This document shows positions 25,287 through 33,308 of a DNA stretch of 64,000 bases, in pieces (the stretch's first letter is position 1; every line of letters starts with the position of its first letter). Made by a program: the position numbers and the translations under genes. A model generated the notes under the pieces. That model did no database searches and was not told the DNA's origin. It worked only from the letters and a program-made list of their open reading frames with translations. The DNA lies in the NCBI RefSeq assembly GCF_000423825.1, contig NZ_AUIS01000006.1:62001-126000 (forward strand). The letters are read 5' to 3'. Source of the DNA: Thermithiobacillus tepidarius DSM 3134 (lineage in GTDB: Bacteria; Pseudomonadota; Gammaproteobacteria; Acidithiobacillales; Thermithiobacillaceae).

Positions 25287-25513
25287 TGGCGCGTCGAGAG
25301 CGGATGCTCGCTCGCCGATCGGCCTTCCGCTACGCTGCGATCCACTGCCGTGTCGGCGCCGTAAAAAGCGGAGCGGTACAGGGAGTACAGGCTTTCCCGC
25401 AGGTCCGAGGGTGCGTTCTCGACGCAATACTCCAACGCTTCCTGATAGGCAACGCTGTTCTTTTCGCTGTGCATCAGGAAATCGAGCGCCTGCTCCAAGG
25501 ATTGAAAATGCAT
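25283..25513 (-). CDS. Small hypothetical protein
   Basis: A 76-residue acidic, probably helical protein with no family I recognise. The sequence (FQSLEQALDFLMHSEK, VAYQEALEYCVENAPSD, ESLYSLYRSAFYG) is protein-like and differs in composition from shadow frames. GGAGTTAAGATAC precedes the ATG. The C-terminal 15 residues look disordered. It overlaps the convergent response-regulator stop by 4 bp and lies downstream of nothing co-directional except the permease gene to its right, 81 bp away. Confidence 0.55.
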   Translation of the reverse strand: MHFQSLEQALDFLMHSEKNSVAYQEALEYCVENAPSDLRESLYSLYRSAFYGADTAVDRSVAEGRSASEHPLSTRH

Positions 25514-25594
25514 GTATCTTAACTCCAGGCCTGGCTGAAACCATTAGACCAGGGTGCACGCGACAAGTTGCAGCGCAGGGTGCGCCATGGGACT

Positions 25595-26410
25595 TCAGCC
25601 GTAACGCAGGCTGCGCCGGCCCGACACCGCCGCGGCAAGCACGAAGGCCAGCGGCAGCAGCGCGATCAGGGCGACGCTCAGCAGCCATTCCCGTCCCGCC
25701 TCCCAAGAGGACCAGGCCGGGCGGAAATAGCTGCCCGCCTCGTAAGCCGCCATGCCGAAGCTGAGGCCGACCACCGTGGCGCCCATGATGCGGGAAGCCA
25801 AGCGCGCCCGGGCATCGGCGCGAGCCAGCAGCCGCGCCACCCACAGGCTGTTGAGCCCGTCGCTGAGCATCATGCCCAGCATGAAGACCGCGCCCAGCAA
25901 GGCGCCGGTCAGCCAGCCGCCCCCGCTGGAGGCCGCCAGGGCCCAAGTGGCCGTCTGGCTCAAGGTGTCGAAGGCAAATGCGAAGAGCGCGCCCACCAGC
26001 AGCACGGCCCCCGGGCTGCGCGCCCGGGTGGCGAAGCGCAGGTAGCGTCCCTTCAATCCGACCGGGCGCACGACCTCGTCCCGGCCGGCCCGCAACAGGC
26101 TGAGCAGGTTCAGCAAGCCGATCAGGGTCAGCAGCGTCACCGAGGTCCACACGCCGACGGCGCCGAACCAGGCGGGTATGTGCAGCGCGCCGGCCAAAGC
26201 GGCCATGAGCACGGACACGCCGATCACCACCAGGCCGTGCCCCAGCGAGAACAATACGCCGGTCCAGCGCGCCAAGCGCGGACGGCGCTCCGCGTTGAAG
26301 CGCGCCAGGCCGTCGATGGTCGCCAGATGATCGGCATCGAGGCCATGACGCAGTCCAAGCACAAAGACGAGCCCCAGCCAAGCCAGCAAGCCATGCGGCG
26401 TCGGATCCAT
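25595..26410 (-). CDS. NiCoT-family nickel/cobalt permease
   Basis: A 271-residue inner-membrane permease for Ni2+ or Co2+. The signature HGLDADHL (about 22-29) in the first/second membrane segment is the hallmark of NiCoT proteins; LFSLGHGLVVIG is the second conserved block, LFAFAFDTLSQT the third and GMMLSDGLNSLW the fourth. Eight transmembrane stretches are plausible. Start at MDPTPHG after GAGGAAA; 35 extra in-frame residues upstream are not credible. No metal-responsive element was recognised. Whether nickel or cobalt is the main substrate cannot be told. Confidence 0.88.
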   Translation of the reverse strand: MDPTPHGLLAWLGLVFVLGLRHGLDADHLATIDGLARFNAERRPRLARWTGVLFSLGHGLVVIGVSVLMAALAGALHIPAWFGAVGVWTSVTLLTLIGLLNLLSLLRAGRDEVVRPVGLKGRYLRFATRARSPGAVLLVGALFAFAFDTLSQTATWALAASSGGGWLTGALLGAVFMLGMMLSDGLNSLWVARLLARADARARLASRIMGATVVGLSFGMAAYEAGSYFRPAWSSWEAGREWLLSVALIALLPLAFVLAAAVSGRRSLRYG

Positions 26411-26643
26411 GACGTTTCCTCTGTGGTGACGTGAAAAGACTTGCCGTCGGTCCGCGACGCAGCGCGGCACGGCAACAGCCAGCATAGCCGCCCTGCCTGC
26501 CCGCGGCATGGGCAAAAAGGCCGGTGGCCGCCGGCGGGCCCCGGAGTTGAACCCCGCCGCTGGCCGCCTGTCTTAGTGGATAATGGCAAAATCATACGCC
26601 GTGCTGGCCGCTTTGGCCGGATCGGCCTCTCAAGCGACCATCG

Positions 26644-28185
26644 ATGCTGAAAACCAAGCAAGTCATCACGCAAGCCCAGCACGACGATCTTTTCCGGCTC
26701 ATCGCCACCCTGCCCGTGCCCGTGCAGGAGGCGCTGCAGGGGCAGCCCCTGGACGAATTGCTGGAAATCGTGCTGGATCTGGGGCGTCCGCCCCAAGCGC
26801 GCTTTATCAAACGCACGATCGAGCTGCTCGACCGGCCGGTGACCCACGACGATCTGCATTACGTGCTGGCGCTCGTGGGCGAGTTCAGCGCCGACAATCG
26901 CGCCGGCATCGAGCGCACCCTGCATCGCATTTCCGCCCTGCGCAATCGCCAAGGGCAGATCGTCGGCCTGACCCTGCGCGTCGGCCGTGCGGTGCTGGGC
27001 ACCATCGACCTGATCCGCGACCTCATCGACACCGGCGCCAGCGTGCTGCTGGTGGGCCGCCCCGGCGTGGGCAAGACCACCAAGCTGCGCGAGATCGCGC
27101 GCGTGTTGGCCGATGATCTCGGCAAGCGCGTCATGGTCATCGACACCTCCAACGAGATCGCCGGCGACGGCGATGTGCCCCACCCCGCCATCGGCGGCGC
27201 CCGGCGCATGCAGGTGCCGCACCCGGATCGCCAGCATGCCGTCATGATCGAGGCGGTGGAAAACCACATGCCTGAAGCCATCGTAGTGGACGAGATCGGC
27301 ACCGCGGCCGAGGCCGCGGCGGCGCGCACCATCGCCGAGCGCGGCGTGCAGCTGATCGGCACCGCCCACGGCAACACCCTGGAAAACCTGGTGGCCAATC
27401 CGATCCTGTCGGATCTGGTGGGCGGCGTGCAGACCGTCACTTTGAGCGACGAGGAGGCGCGCCACCGCGGCACCCAGAAGACGGTCAGCGAACGCAAGGC
27501 GCCGCCCACCTTCACCATGCTGGTGGAAATCGCCGACCGCGACGAGGTGATCGTCCACCGCGACACGGCCGCCGCCGTGGATGCCCTGCTGCGCGGCAGC
27601 GATCCCGGCGGCGAGCGGCGCAAGCAGACGGCGGAAGGCCAGGTGGCGGTCGAGCGCGCCACCGTGCGCGTGCGGCCGGCGCCGGGCAAGCCGGAAGCCC
27701 TGCCGCGCGAGCGCACCGTGCGCATCTATCCCTATGCCCTGAGCCGCGACTCGGTGGAGCGGGTCATCCGCGACCTGCGCCTGGACGCCCGCACCGTGAA
27801 CCGGCCCGAGCATGCCGACCTGGTGCTCGCCCTGCGCGCCCGCGCCGACGATCCGCGCCTGCGCAACCTGATCGATGTCACGGACAAGCCGCTGCACCTG
27901 CTCAAGAAGAACACCACCGCGCAGATCCGCCATCTGCTGCAGCAGGTGTTCCATGTCATGGGCGGCATCGATGCCGACGAGGTACAGGATGCATTGCGCG
28001 AGACCGAGGCGGCGATCGAACGGGTGCTCAACGAGGGCGTGGAAGTGGAGCTGACGCCGCGCCGGCCGGCCCTGCGCCAGGTGCAGCACCGCCTGGTGGC
28101 CCGCCACCGCCTCGCCGCCGAGAGCACCGGCAGCGAGCCGTTGCGGCATCTGGTGATCTATCCGGCGGAAAGCGAAGTCTTCTGA
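26644..28185 (+). CDS. Ycf45/SpoIIIAA-like AAA ATPase with R3H domain
   Basis: A 513-residue protein combining a SpoIIIAA-like AAA ATPase (about 10-300) and a C-terminal R3H-type single-strand nucleic-acid-binding region. Walker A is GRPGVGKTTKL (about 137-147), followed by VMVIDTSNEIAGDGD and Walker B EAIVVDEIGTAAEA; TAHGNTLENL is a further family block. The middle (about 355-440) has IYPYALSRDSVERVIRDL. The C-terminus (about 430-510: ALRETEAAIERVLNEG, RHLVIYP) is where R3H lies. Relatives are the plastid-encoded Ycf45 and cyanobacterial homologues; function is unknown. The divergent promoter region with the NiCoT gene is 233 bp. Two small genes follow directly. Confidence 0.85.
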   Translation: MLKTKQVITQAQHDDLFRLIATLPVPVQEALQGQPLDELLEIVLDLGRPPQARFIKRTIELLDRPVTHDDLHYVLALVGEFSADNRAGIERTLHRISALRNRQGQIVGLTLRVGRAVLGTIDLIRDLIDTGASVLLVGRPGVGKTTKLREIARVLADDLGKRVMVIDTSNEIAGDGDVPHPAIGGARRMQVPHPDRQHAVMIEAVENHMPEAIVVDEIGTAAEAAAARTIAERGVQLIGTAHGNTLENLVANPILSDLVGGVQTVTLSDEEARHRGTQKTVSERKAPPTFTMLVEIADRDEVIVHRDTAAAVDALLRGSDPGGERRKQTAEGQVAVERATVRVRPAPGKPEALPRERTVRIYPYALSRDSVERVIRDLRLDARTVNRPEHADLVLALRARADDPRLRNLIDVTDKPLHLLKKNTTAQIRHLLQQVFHVMGGIDADEVQDALRETEAAIERVLNEGVEVELTPRRPALRQVQHRLVARHRLAAESTGSEPLRHLVIYPAESEVF

Positions 28186-28234
28186 AGGGCGCAGCTATAC
28201 TCAGTGAACAAACCTGCCAACAGGAGGTGTCGTC

Positions 28235-28429
28235 ATGCGTATCGTCAGCCAGGACAGCCAGGGCGTGACCATCGAATTCGACCAGGACGAGCTGGGACGC
28301 ATCGCCGAGCCCATCATCCAGCACGCCGAGGAACTCAGGCGCTACGTGCTGGATCTGGGCTACGTGCTCGCCAACCACAAGGAAACCATGGAGCACCCCT
28401 TCCGGGAGCCGCCCCATGCCACCCATTGA
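28235..28429 (+). CDS. Small hypothetical protein, first of a paralogous pair
   Basis: A 64-residue protein starting MRIVSQDSQGVTIEFDQDEL, followed by an amphipathic helix (RIAEPIIQHAEELRRYVLDL) and a His/Pro-rich end (EHPFREPPHATH). A strong RBS (AGGAGGTG) fixes the start. It has the same layout as the next gene: beta hairpin, helix with Ile/Leu and HAE, then a PPH tail. Not recognised. Placement after the Ycf45-like ATPase suggests co-transcription. Confidence 0.65.
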   Translation: MRIVSQDSQGVTIEFDQDELGRIAEPIIQHAEELRRYVLDLGYVLANHKETMEHPFREPPHATH

Positions 28430-28442
28430 CGGAGGACCAGCC

Positions 28443-28649
28443 ATGCACGTGATCGAGGAAAGCGCCAACAAGCTCGTCGTCCATCTGGACCCCAAGGAGG
28501 CCCGGGAAATCGCCAGCAACCTCCTGGAGCACGCCGAGCTCCTGGGCGGCCCGGCGGCAGGATTGGGACGCATGCTGCACGATGCCGGCTACGCCCTGCC
28601 GCCCGACGAACCGCCCCACTACGAGCACCACAACCCGCTGGAGGACTGA
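28443..28649 (+). CDS. Small hypothetical protein, second of a paralogous pair
   Basis: A 68-residue protein. MHVIEESANKLVVHLDPKEA matches the opening strands of the preceding gene, then REIASNLLEHAELLGGPAAG forms the helix and LPPDEPPHYEHHN the His-rich tail. GGAGG upstream fixes the ATG, which lies 13 bases after the first paralogue's stop. The shared layout and tail imply an old tandem duplication. The His-rich tails could bind metal; that is inference only. Confidence 0.65.
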   Translation: MHVIEESANKLVVHLDPKEAREIASNLLEHAELLGGPAAGLGRMLHDAGYALPPDEPPHYEHHNPLED

Positions 28650-28674
28650 TCCCGCCGGTCAGGGCCGGGCGGCA

Positions 28675-28736
28675 ATCGCGGGCAGCCAGCTCCGACGGCA
28701 TCCGGCACGGCCTGCAGGAGCTGGCCTGCCCGCGAT
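28675..28736. repeat. Inverted pair of degenerate REP elements
   Basis: ATCGCGGGCAGCCAGCTCC (from 28675) and its near inverse GGAGCTGGCCTGCCCGCGAT (to 28736) form imperfect arms related to the 24-base REP of this genome. Located after the small-gene pair. Confidence 0.65.
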
Positions 28737-28837
28737 CACGGCTCCCGGCGCAGGCGAAACGCTGCAGCGGCGATCTTGGCCAAGCTGTGGTATCGTCCTT
28801 TGCTACACTCGCCCATCCGTTGCCGCAGCGCCATCCC

Positions 28838-29965
28838 ATGCACATCGAATACCTGGACAGCCTGGCCGGCATCGCCGCCGCCGACTGGAACGCCCTGGAC
28901 CCCACGGGCAACCCCTTCCTGCGCCATGAGTTCCTGCACGCCCTGGAGGCGAGCGGCTGCGTGGGCCCCGGCACGGGCTGGCTGCCGCGCCATGTGGCGC
29001 TGTTCGAGGGCGGCGCGCTGCAAGCCGCCCTGCCCCTCTACGAGAAAAGCCACAGCTACGGCGAATACGTCTTCGACTGGGCCTGGGCCGAGGCTTACCA
29101 CCGCGCCGGCCTGGATTACTATCCCAAGCTGGTCAGCGCCGCGCCCTTTTCGCCGGTCACCGGCCCGCGCCTGCTGACCGGCGGGCATCCCGAGCGGCAG
29201 CCGGCCTTGCTGCAGGCTGCCCTGGCCTTGGCCGACACGGGCTATTCTTCCCTGCACACGCTCTTCTGCCCTCCCGACGAAAGCGCGGCGCTGGAAAACG
29301 CGGGCCTGCTCATCCGCGAGGGCGTGCAGTTCCACTGGCGCAACGCCGGCTACCGGGATTTCGACGATTTCCTCGATCGCTTCAGCTCCCGCAAGCGCAA
29401 GCAGGTGCGCAAGGAGCGGCGCGAGGCTCTGGCTGGGGAGCTGACGGTGGAGTGCCTGCAGGGGCGGGAGATCGCGGCGGCCCACTGGGACGTGTTTTAC
29501 CGCTTTTATCTGGCCACCATCCGCAAGAAGGGCGCCATGCCCTACCTCACCCGGGGCTTCTTCCACGAGCTGGGCGAGCGCCTGCCCGCTGCCTGCGTGC
29601 TGTTCCTGGCCCGGCAGGGCGACGACTACGTGGCGGGCGCCCTCAGCCTGCGCAGCGAGCACGCCCTCTACGGCCGCTACTGGGGCAGCCTGGACGAATT
29701 CCCCGGTCTGCACTTCGAGCTTTGCTACTACCAGGGCATCGACTACTGCATCCGCGAGGGCCTGGCCCGCTACGAGGCCGGCGCCCAGGGCGAGCACAAG
29801 ATCGCGCGCGGCTTCCTGCCCGTGACCACCTACAGCGCCCACTGGCTCGCCCACCCGCAGTTCCGGCGGGCGGTGGCGGATTTCCTGCGGCGGGAGCGCG
29901 TGGGCCTGGCCCGCTACCGGGCGGAACTGGAGGCGCTGTCGCCCTTCAAGCGCGAGTCGGTCTGA
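28838..29965 (+). CDS. FemAB-like/GNAT peptidogalycan-type protein (DUF482)
   Basis: A 375-residue protein of the PF04339-type GNAT/FemAB-like family. Family blocks: NPFLRHEFLHALEASGC (about 26-42), YLKSHSYGEYVFDWAW-like EKSHSYGEYVFDWAWAEAYH (about 69-88), RFSSRKRKQVRKERR (about 184-198), FYRFYLATIRKKGAMPYLTR and GLHFELCYYQGIDY. GAQGEHKIARGFLP near the end is a strong signature. The family presumably transfers an acyl or aminoacyl group; the substrate is unknown. Start at MHIEYLDSLAG; upstream in-frame residues lack an RBS. Confidence 0.82.
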   Translation: MHIEYLDSLAGIAAADWNALDPTGNPFLRHEFLHALEASGCVGPGTGWLPRHVALFEGGALQAALPLYEKSHSYGEYVFDWAWAEAYHRAGLDYYPKLVSAAPFSPVTGPRLLTGGHPERQPALLQAALALADTGYSSLHTLFCPPDESAALENAGLLIREGVQFHWRNAGYRDFDDFLDRFSSRKRKQVRKERREALAGELTVECLQGREIAAAHWDVFYRFYLATIRKKGAMPYLTRGFFHELGERLPAACVLFLARQGDDYVAGALSLRSEHALYGRYWGSLDEFPGLHFELCYYQGIDYCIREGLARYEAGAQGEHKIARGFLPVTTYSAHWLAHPQFRRAVADFLRRERVGLARYRAELEALSPFKRESV

Positions 29966-29974
29966 GCGGCCGAT

Positions 29975-30418
29975 TCACACCTGCACCAGCATCTCCAGCG
30001 GATAGCGTCGGCCGGCCAGGTAGTCGTCCACGCAACGCAGCACCTGCGGGCTGCGCAGCCGGTCGGTCCGGCCCAGCAGCTCCGCACGACTCAGCCAGCA
30101 CGGGCCGATGATGCCCTGGTCCAGGGGCCGGTCGGGATCGTAGCCGCCGATCGAGCCGACGAAGGCCACGCGCAGGAAGGTGATGTCGCGCCGCGGATGG
30201 CGCCAGTGATAGATGCCGAGCACCGCCTCCGGCGTGAAGGCGTAGCCCGTCTCCTCCAGGGTTTCGCGCACCGCCGCCTCCGCCAGGCTCTCGCCCTCCT
30301 CCCAGTGGCCGGCGGGCTGGTTGAAGACGCGCCGGCCCTCCGCCTCCTCCTCCACCAGCAGGAAGCGCCCGTTCTCCTCCACCACGGCGGCGACGGTCAC
30401 ATGGGGGGTCCAGATCAT
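29975..30418 (-). CDS. nudJ: Nudix hydrolase, NudJ-like
   Basis: A 147-residue Nudix enzyme. The Nudix box is exact: GHWEEGESLAEAAVRETLEE (about 37-56) then TG, with the metal-binding REx2EE core. N-terminal WTPHVTVAAVVEENGRFLLV and the later YHWRHPRRDITFLRVAFVG fit NudJ, which hydrolyses HMP-pyrophosphate, thiamine pyrophosphate and other nucleotides. It overlaps the upstream rsuA-like gene by 4 bp; the order rsmC-rsuA-nudJ has all three overlapping, so one transcript is likely. Confidence 0.85.
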   Translation of the reverse strand: MIWTPHVTVAAVVEENGRFLLVEEEAEGRRVFNQPAGHWEEGESLAEAAVRETLEETGYAFTPEAVLGIYHWRHPRRDITFLRVAFVGSIGGYDPDRPLDQGIIGPCWLSRAELLGRTDRLRSPQVLRCVDDYLAGRRYPLEMLVQV

Positions 30419-31137
30419 GCCTTGTCCTCTCGATGCAATGCCAGTTGCAGGTCGGCGGGCGTCAGCTCGCGGTACGCGCCGGGCGCCAGCTCGCCCAGGC
30501 GCAGGCGGCCGATGGCCGCGCGGTGCAGGGCGGTGACGTGGTTGCCCACGGCGGCGAACATGCGGCGCACCTGATGATAGCGGCCCTCATGCAGGGCCAG
30601 GCGCACGTGCTGCGGACCGAGCACTTCCAGCTCGGCCGGCAGGCAGGGGCGTTCCTCGCCTTCCAGCAGGAGCGTGCCCGCGGCGAAGCGCGCGGCCTCG
30701 TCGCCGCGCAGGGGCTCGGCCAGGATGACTTCGTAGACTTTGGGAATGTGCTGCCGGGGCGAAGTCAGGCGGTGCAGCAACTGGCCATCATCGGTCAGCA
30801 GCAGGAGGCCGCTGGTGTCCTTGTCCAGGCGCCCGACGCTGGACAGCGGCGGCTTGCGCACCGCCCAGCGCGCCGGCAGCAGCTCGTAGATGGTGCGGCC
30901 CAGCTCCTTGTGGGAGCAGACGTAGCCCACCGGCTTGTGGAAGATCACGCTCAAGCCGTCGGGGTGGTCCAAGGGCTCCCCGTCCACTCGCACCGTGTCG
31001 GGCAGCACCTTGTCCGCCGGATTGCGGGCCGACACGCCCTGCACTTCCACCCGGCCCTGCCGCAGCCAGTCCCGCACTTGGCTGCGGCTGCAGTAGCCCA
31101 GGTTCGACAGCAGCTGGTCCAGGCGCTGGCGCTTCAC
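30415..31137 (-). CDS. rsuA: 16S rRNA pseudouridine synthase RsuA
   Basis: A 240-residue pseudouridine synthase of the RsuA family (16S position 516). The S4 RNA-binding domain comes first (RLDQLLSNLGYCSRSQVRDWL). The catalytic Asp lies in SVGRLDKDTSGLLLLTDDG (about 102-120), and KVYEVIL and HEGRYHQVRRMFAAVGNHV are further family blocks. VCSHKELG and the size favour RsuA over RluB/E/F, though the latter remain possible. Start ATG overlaps rsmC by 4 bp. Confidence 0.88.
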   Translation of the reverse strand: MKRQRLDQLLSNLGYCSRSQVRDWLRQGRVEVQGVSARNPADKVLPDTVRVDGEPLDHPDGLSVIFHKPVGYVCSHKELGRTIYELLPARWAVRKPPLSSVGRLDKDTSGLLLLTDDGQLLHRLTSPRQHIPKVYEVILAEPLRGDEAARFAAGTLLLEGEERPCLPAELEVLGPQHVRLALHEGRYHQVRRMFAAVGNHVTALHRAAIGRLRLGELAPGAYRELTPADLQLALHREDKA

Positions 31138-32171
31138 TTCACCCCCGCCAAAACCTTGAAGCCTTCCGCCTGCGCCACCCGCTCATGGCGGCTCAGCTGC
31201 CGGTCCAGCACGTTCTCGTAGCTGATGAATTGATTGGCCACCAGGAACAGCCGCCCGCCCCGGCGCAAAGCGCGGCAGGCCGCCTCCACGAAGCGGTTGC
31301 CCAGCTGGTAGTCGGTGCCCTTGCCCGTATGGAAAGGCGGATTGACCAGCACGAAGTCGAGATCCTGCGGCAGCGGCTCGTCCACGCCCGCCCAATGGCA
31401 CTGCAGCCGGGCCTGATCGAATTCGGCCAGATTCAGGCGCGCGCAGTCCAGCGCCCGCGCCTCCGCCTCCACCAGATGCAAACGGCGCACGCCCGGCGCC
31501 TTGCGCAGCAGCATGTAGCTCAGATAGCCGTAGTTGCAGCCGAGGTCCATGCCCTCGCCGCCGAGATCGGCGGGAATCTGCTCCGCCAGCAGGGCCGAGC
31601 CGCGGTCGATCTTGTTCCAGCCGTAGATGCCGGGCACGGTCTGGAACGGCGTGCCGGGAATGCGGGAAGGCTGCGCCGCCGCCTGCCATTCCTGCTGGAG
31701 CCGGCGGTCGACGTGGCCGCCATCGCTCCAGAACACGCGGCAGTGGGATTTGCTCAGATGGCCCGCCAGGCCGGCCAGGCTGCGCAGATTCTTTTCGTAG
31801 GTGGCCGCGCCCATCTCGTTGGCGCAGCTCACCACGAGCCGGCCGCCGGGCGCCAGGCGCCCCACCGCCTCCGCCAGACAGGCCAAACTCTCCCGGCGCT
31901 GCTTGGTGGGCACGAAGAGGAGCAGATCGAAGTCGCCGTGCAGGGCGGGCACCACCTCGAGACCCGCAGCGGCCAGTGCGTCCACGTGCGGCTTGAAGGT
32001 GCTCTGCAGCTGCAGCCCGGCCACGGCGGGATGACGCGCCAAGGCCAGGAGCTCCGGATGGAAGTCCGCGCGCAGCATGCCGACACGCAGCCCCGTCCCC
32101 GCCAGGAAGGGACCGGTGAGGACGTGCTGCAGGAGCAGGTTCAGCGCAAGCTCATGGGGACGGAGAGACAT
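31134..32171 (-). CDS. rsmC: 16S rRNA guanine-1207 N2-methyltransferase RsmC
   Basis: A 345-residue methyltransferase with the duplicated RsmC/RlmG layout. The N-terminal half is a degenerate Rossmann fold (LLFVPTKQRRESLACLAE). The C-terminal half is active: MDLGCNYGYLSYML binds SAM and VLVNPPFHTGKGTDY carries the NPPF catalytic motif. FQTVPGIYGWNKIDRGSALL joins the halves as in RsmC; RlmG is the alternative. The start lies six bases after a -10-like TACACT, so the message may be leaderless. First gene of rsmC-rsuA-nudJ. Confidence 0.88.
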   Translation of the reverse strand: MSLRPHELALNLLLQHVLTGPFLAGTGLRVGMLRADFHPELLALARHPAVAGLQLQSTFKPHVDALAAAGLEVVPALHGDFDLLLFVPTKQRRESLACLAEAVGRLAPGGRLVVSCANEMGAATYEKNLRSLAGLAGHLSKSHCRVFWSDGGHVDRRLQQEWQAAAQPSRIPGTPFQTVPGIYGWNKIDRGSALLAEQIPADLGGEGMDLGCNYGYLSYMLLRKAPGVRRLHLVEAEARALDCARLNLAEFDQARLQCHWAGVDEPLPQDLDFVLVNPPFHTGKGTDYQLGNRFVEAACRALRRGGRLFLVANQFISYENVLDRQLSRHERVAQAEGFKVLAGVK

Positions 32172-32177
32172 GGACGT

Positions 32178-32183
32178 AGTGTA
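32178..32183 (-). promoter_or_regulatory. -10 box directly before rsmC
   Basis: Minus-strand TACACT ends seven bases from the ATG at 32171, which places transcription start on or next to the start codon. A weak -35 (CTGAAG) lies 17 bases upstream. No Shine-Dalgarno is present in ACGTCC, consistent with leaderless initiation. Confidence 0.45.
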
Positions 32184-32270
32184 GCGCAGTCCGGCGCGCG
32201 CTTCAGCCCGTATGGCCTCGCCGGCGGCCAGCGGCTATCATTGCGCAAACTCCGCAACCTGGATGCATCC

Positions 32271-33308
32271 ATGCCACAGTACTTTCTGCCGCCCGAATGG
32301 GCGCCCCAAAGCGCCGTGCAGCTCACCTGGCCCCACGCCGAAGGCGACTGGGCGCCCCACCTCGCGCTGGTGGAGCCCAGCTTCGTCGAGATCGCTCGCC
32401 AGATCAGCCTGCGCGAGCGCGTGCTCATCGCCTGCAATGGCGCCGACCACTTGGCCCACGTGCGCGCGCTGCTGACCCGGGCCGGCATGGCCATGGCGCA
32501 GGTGCGCCTCTTCGCCGTGCCCAGCAACGACACCTGGGCCCGCGACCATGGCCCCATTACCGTGCTCGACGGCGGCCGGCCGCTGCTGCTGGATTTCGGC
32601 TTCAACGGCTGGGGGCTCAAGTACCGGGCCAACCTCGACAACCAGATCACCCGCCGCCTGCACGGCCTCGGCGCCTTCGGCGACGCGCCGCTCCGGACCA
32701 TGGGCCTGATCCTGGAGGGCGGCGGCATCGAGAGCGACGGCGCCGGCACCTTGCTGACTACCAGCCAATGCCTGCTCTCGCCCAACCGCAATCCGCATCT
32801 CGACCAAGCCGGGCTGGAGGCGGAACTGCGTCGCTGCTTCGGTGTCGAACGGGTGCTTTGGCTGCACCACGGCTATCTGGCCGGCGACGACACGGACAGC
32901 CATGTGGACACCCTGGCGCGCCTCTGCGATCCGCAGACCATCGCCTACGTGCGCTGCGACGATCCGGCGGACGAGCACTACGCCGAGCTCCAGGCCATGG
33001 AAGCCGAGCTGCGGGCCTTCCGCACGGCGGACGGCCAGCCCTACCGGCTGGTGCCCCTGCCCTGGCCGGCGCCCAAGTTCGACGCCGAAGGCGAGCGCCT
33101 GCCGGCCACCTACGCCAATTTCCTGATCATCAATGGCGCCGTGCTGGTGCCCACCTACGATGATCCCAAGGATGCCGAGGCGCTGGCGGCATTGGCTGCC
33201 TGCTTCCCGGAGCGCGAGATCGTCGGCGTGCCCTGCGCGCCTCTGATCCTGCAGTTCGGCAGCCTGCACTGCGTCACCATGCAAATCCCGCAAGGAGTGG
33301 TTCCATGA
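32271..33308 (+). CDS. aguA: Agmatine deiminase
   Basis: A 345-residue enzyme that converts agmatine to N-carbamoylputrescine. Guanidine-group-modifying fold: FLPPEWAPQSAVQLTWPH at the N-terminus, SNDTWARDHGPIT (about 83-95) with acidic and His residues, LEGGGIESDGAGTLLTT, NPNR-like SPNRNPHL, HHGYLAGDDTDSHVDT with catalytic His, and nucleophile Cys334 in GSLHCVTMQ. Start at MPQYFLPPE. It overlaps aguB by 4 bp; together they make putrescine from agmatine. Confidence 0.95.
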   Translation: MPQYFLPPEWAPQSAVQLTWPHAEGDWAPHLALVEPSFVEIARQISLRERVLIACNGADHLAHVRALLTRAGMAMAQVRLFAVPSNDTWARDHGPITVLDGGRPLLLDFGFNGWGLKYRANLDNQITRRLHGLGAFGDAPLRTMGLILEGGGIESDGAGTLLTTSQCLLSPNRNPHLDQAGLEAELRRCFGVERVLWLHHGYLAGDDTDSHVDTLARLCDPQTIAYVRCDDPADEHYAELQAMEAELRAFRTADGQPYRLVPLPWPAPKFDAEGERLPATYANFLIINGAVLVPTYDDPKDAEALAALAACFPEREIVGVPCAPLILQFGSLHCVTMQIPQGVVP

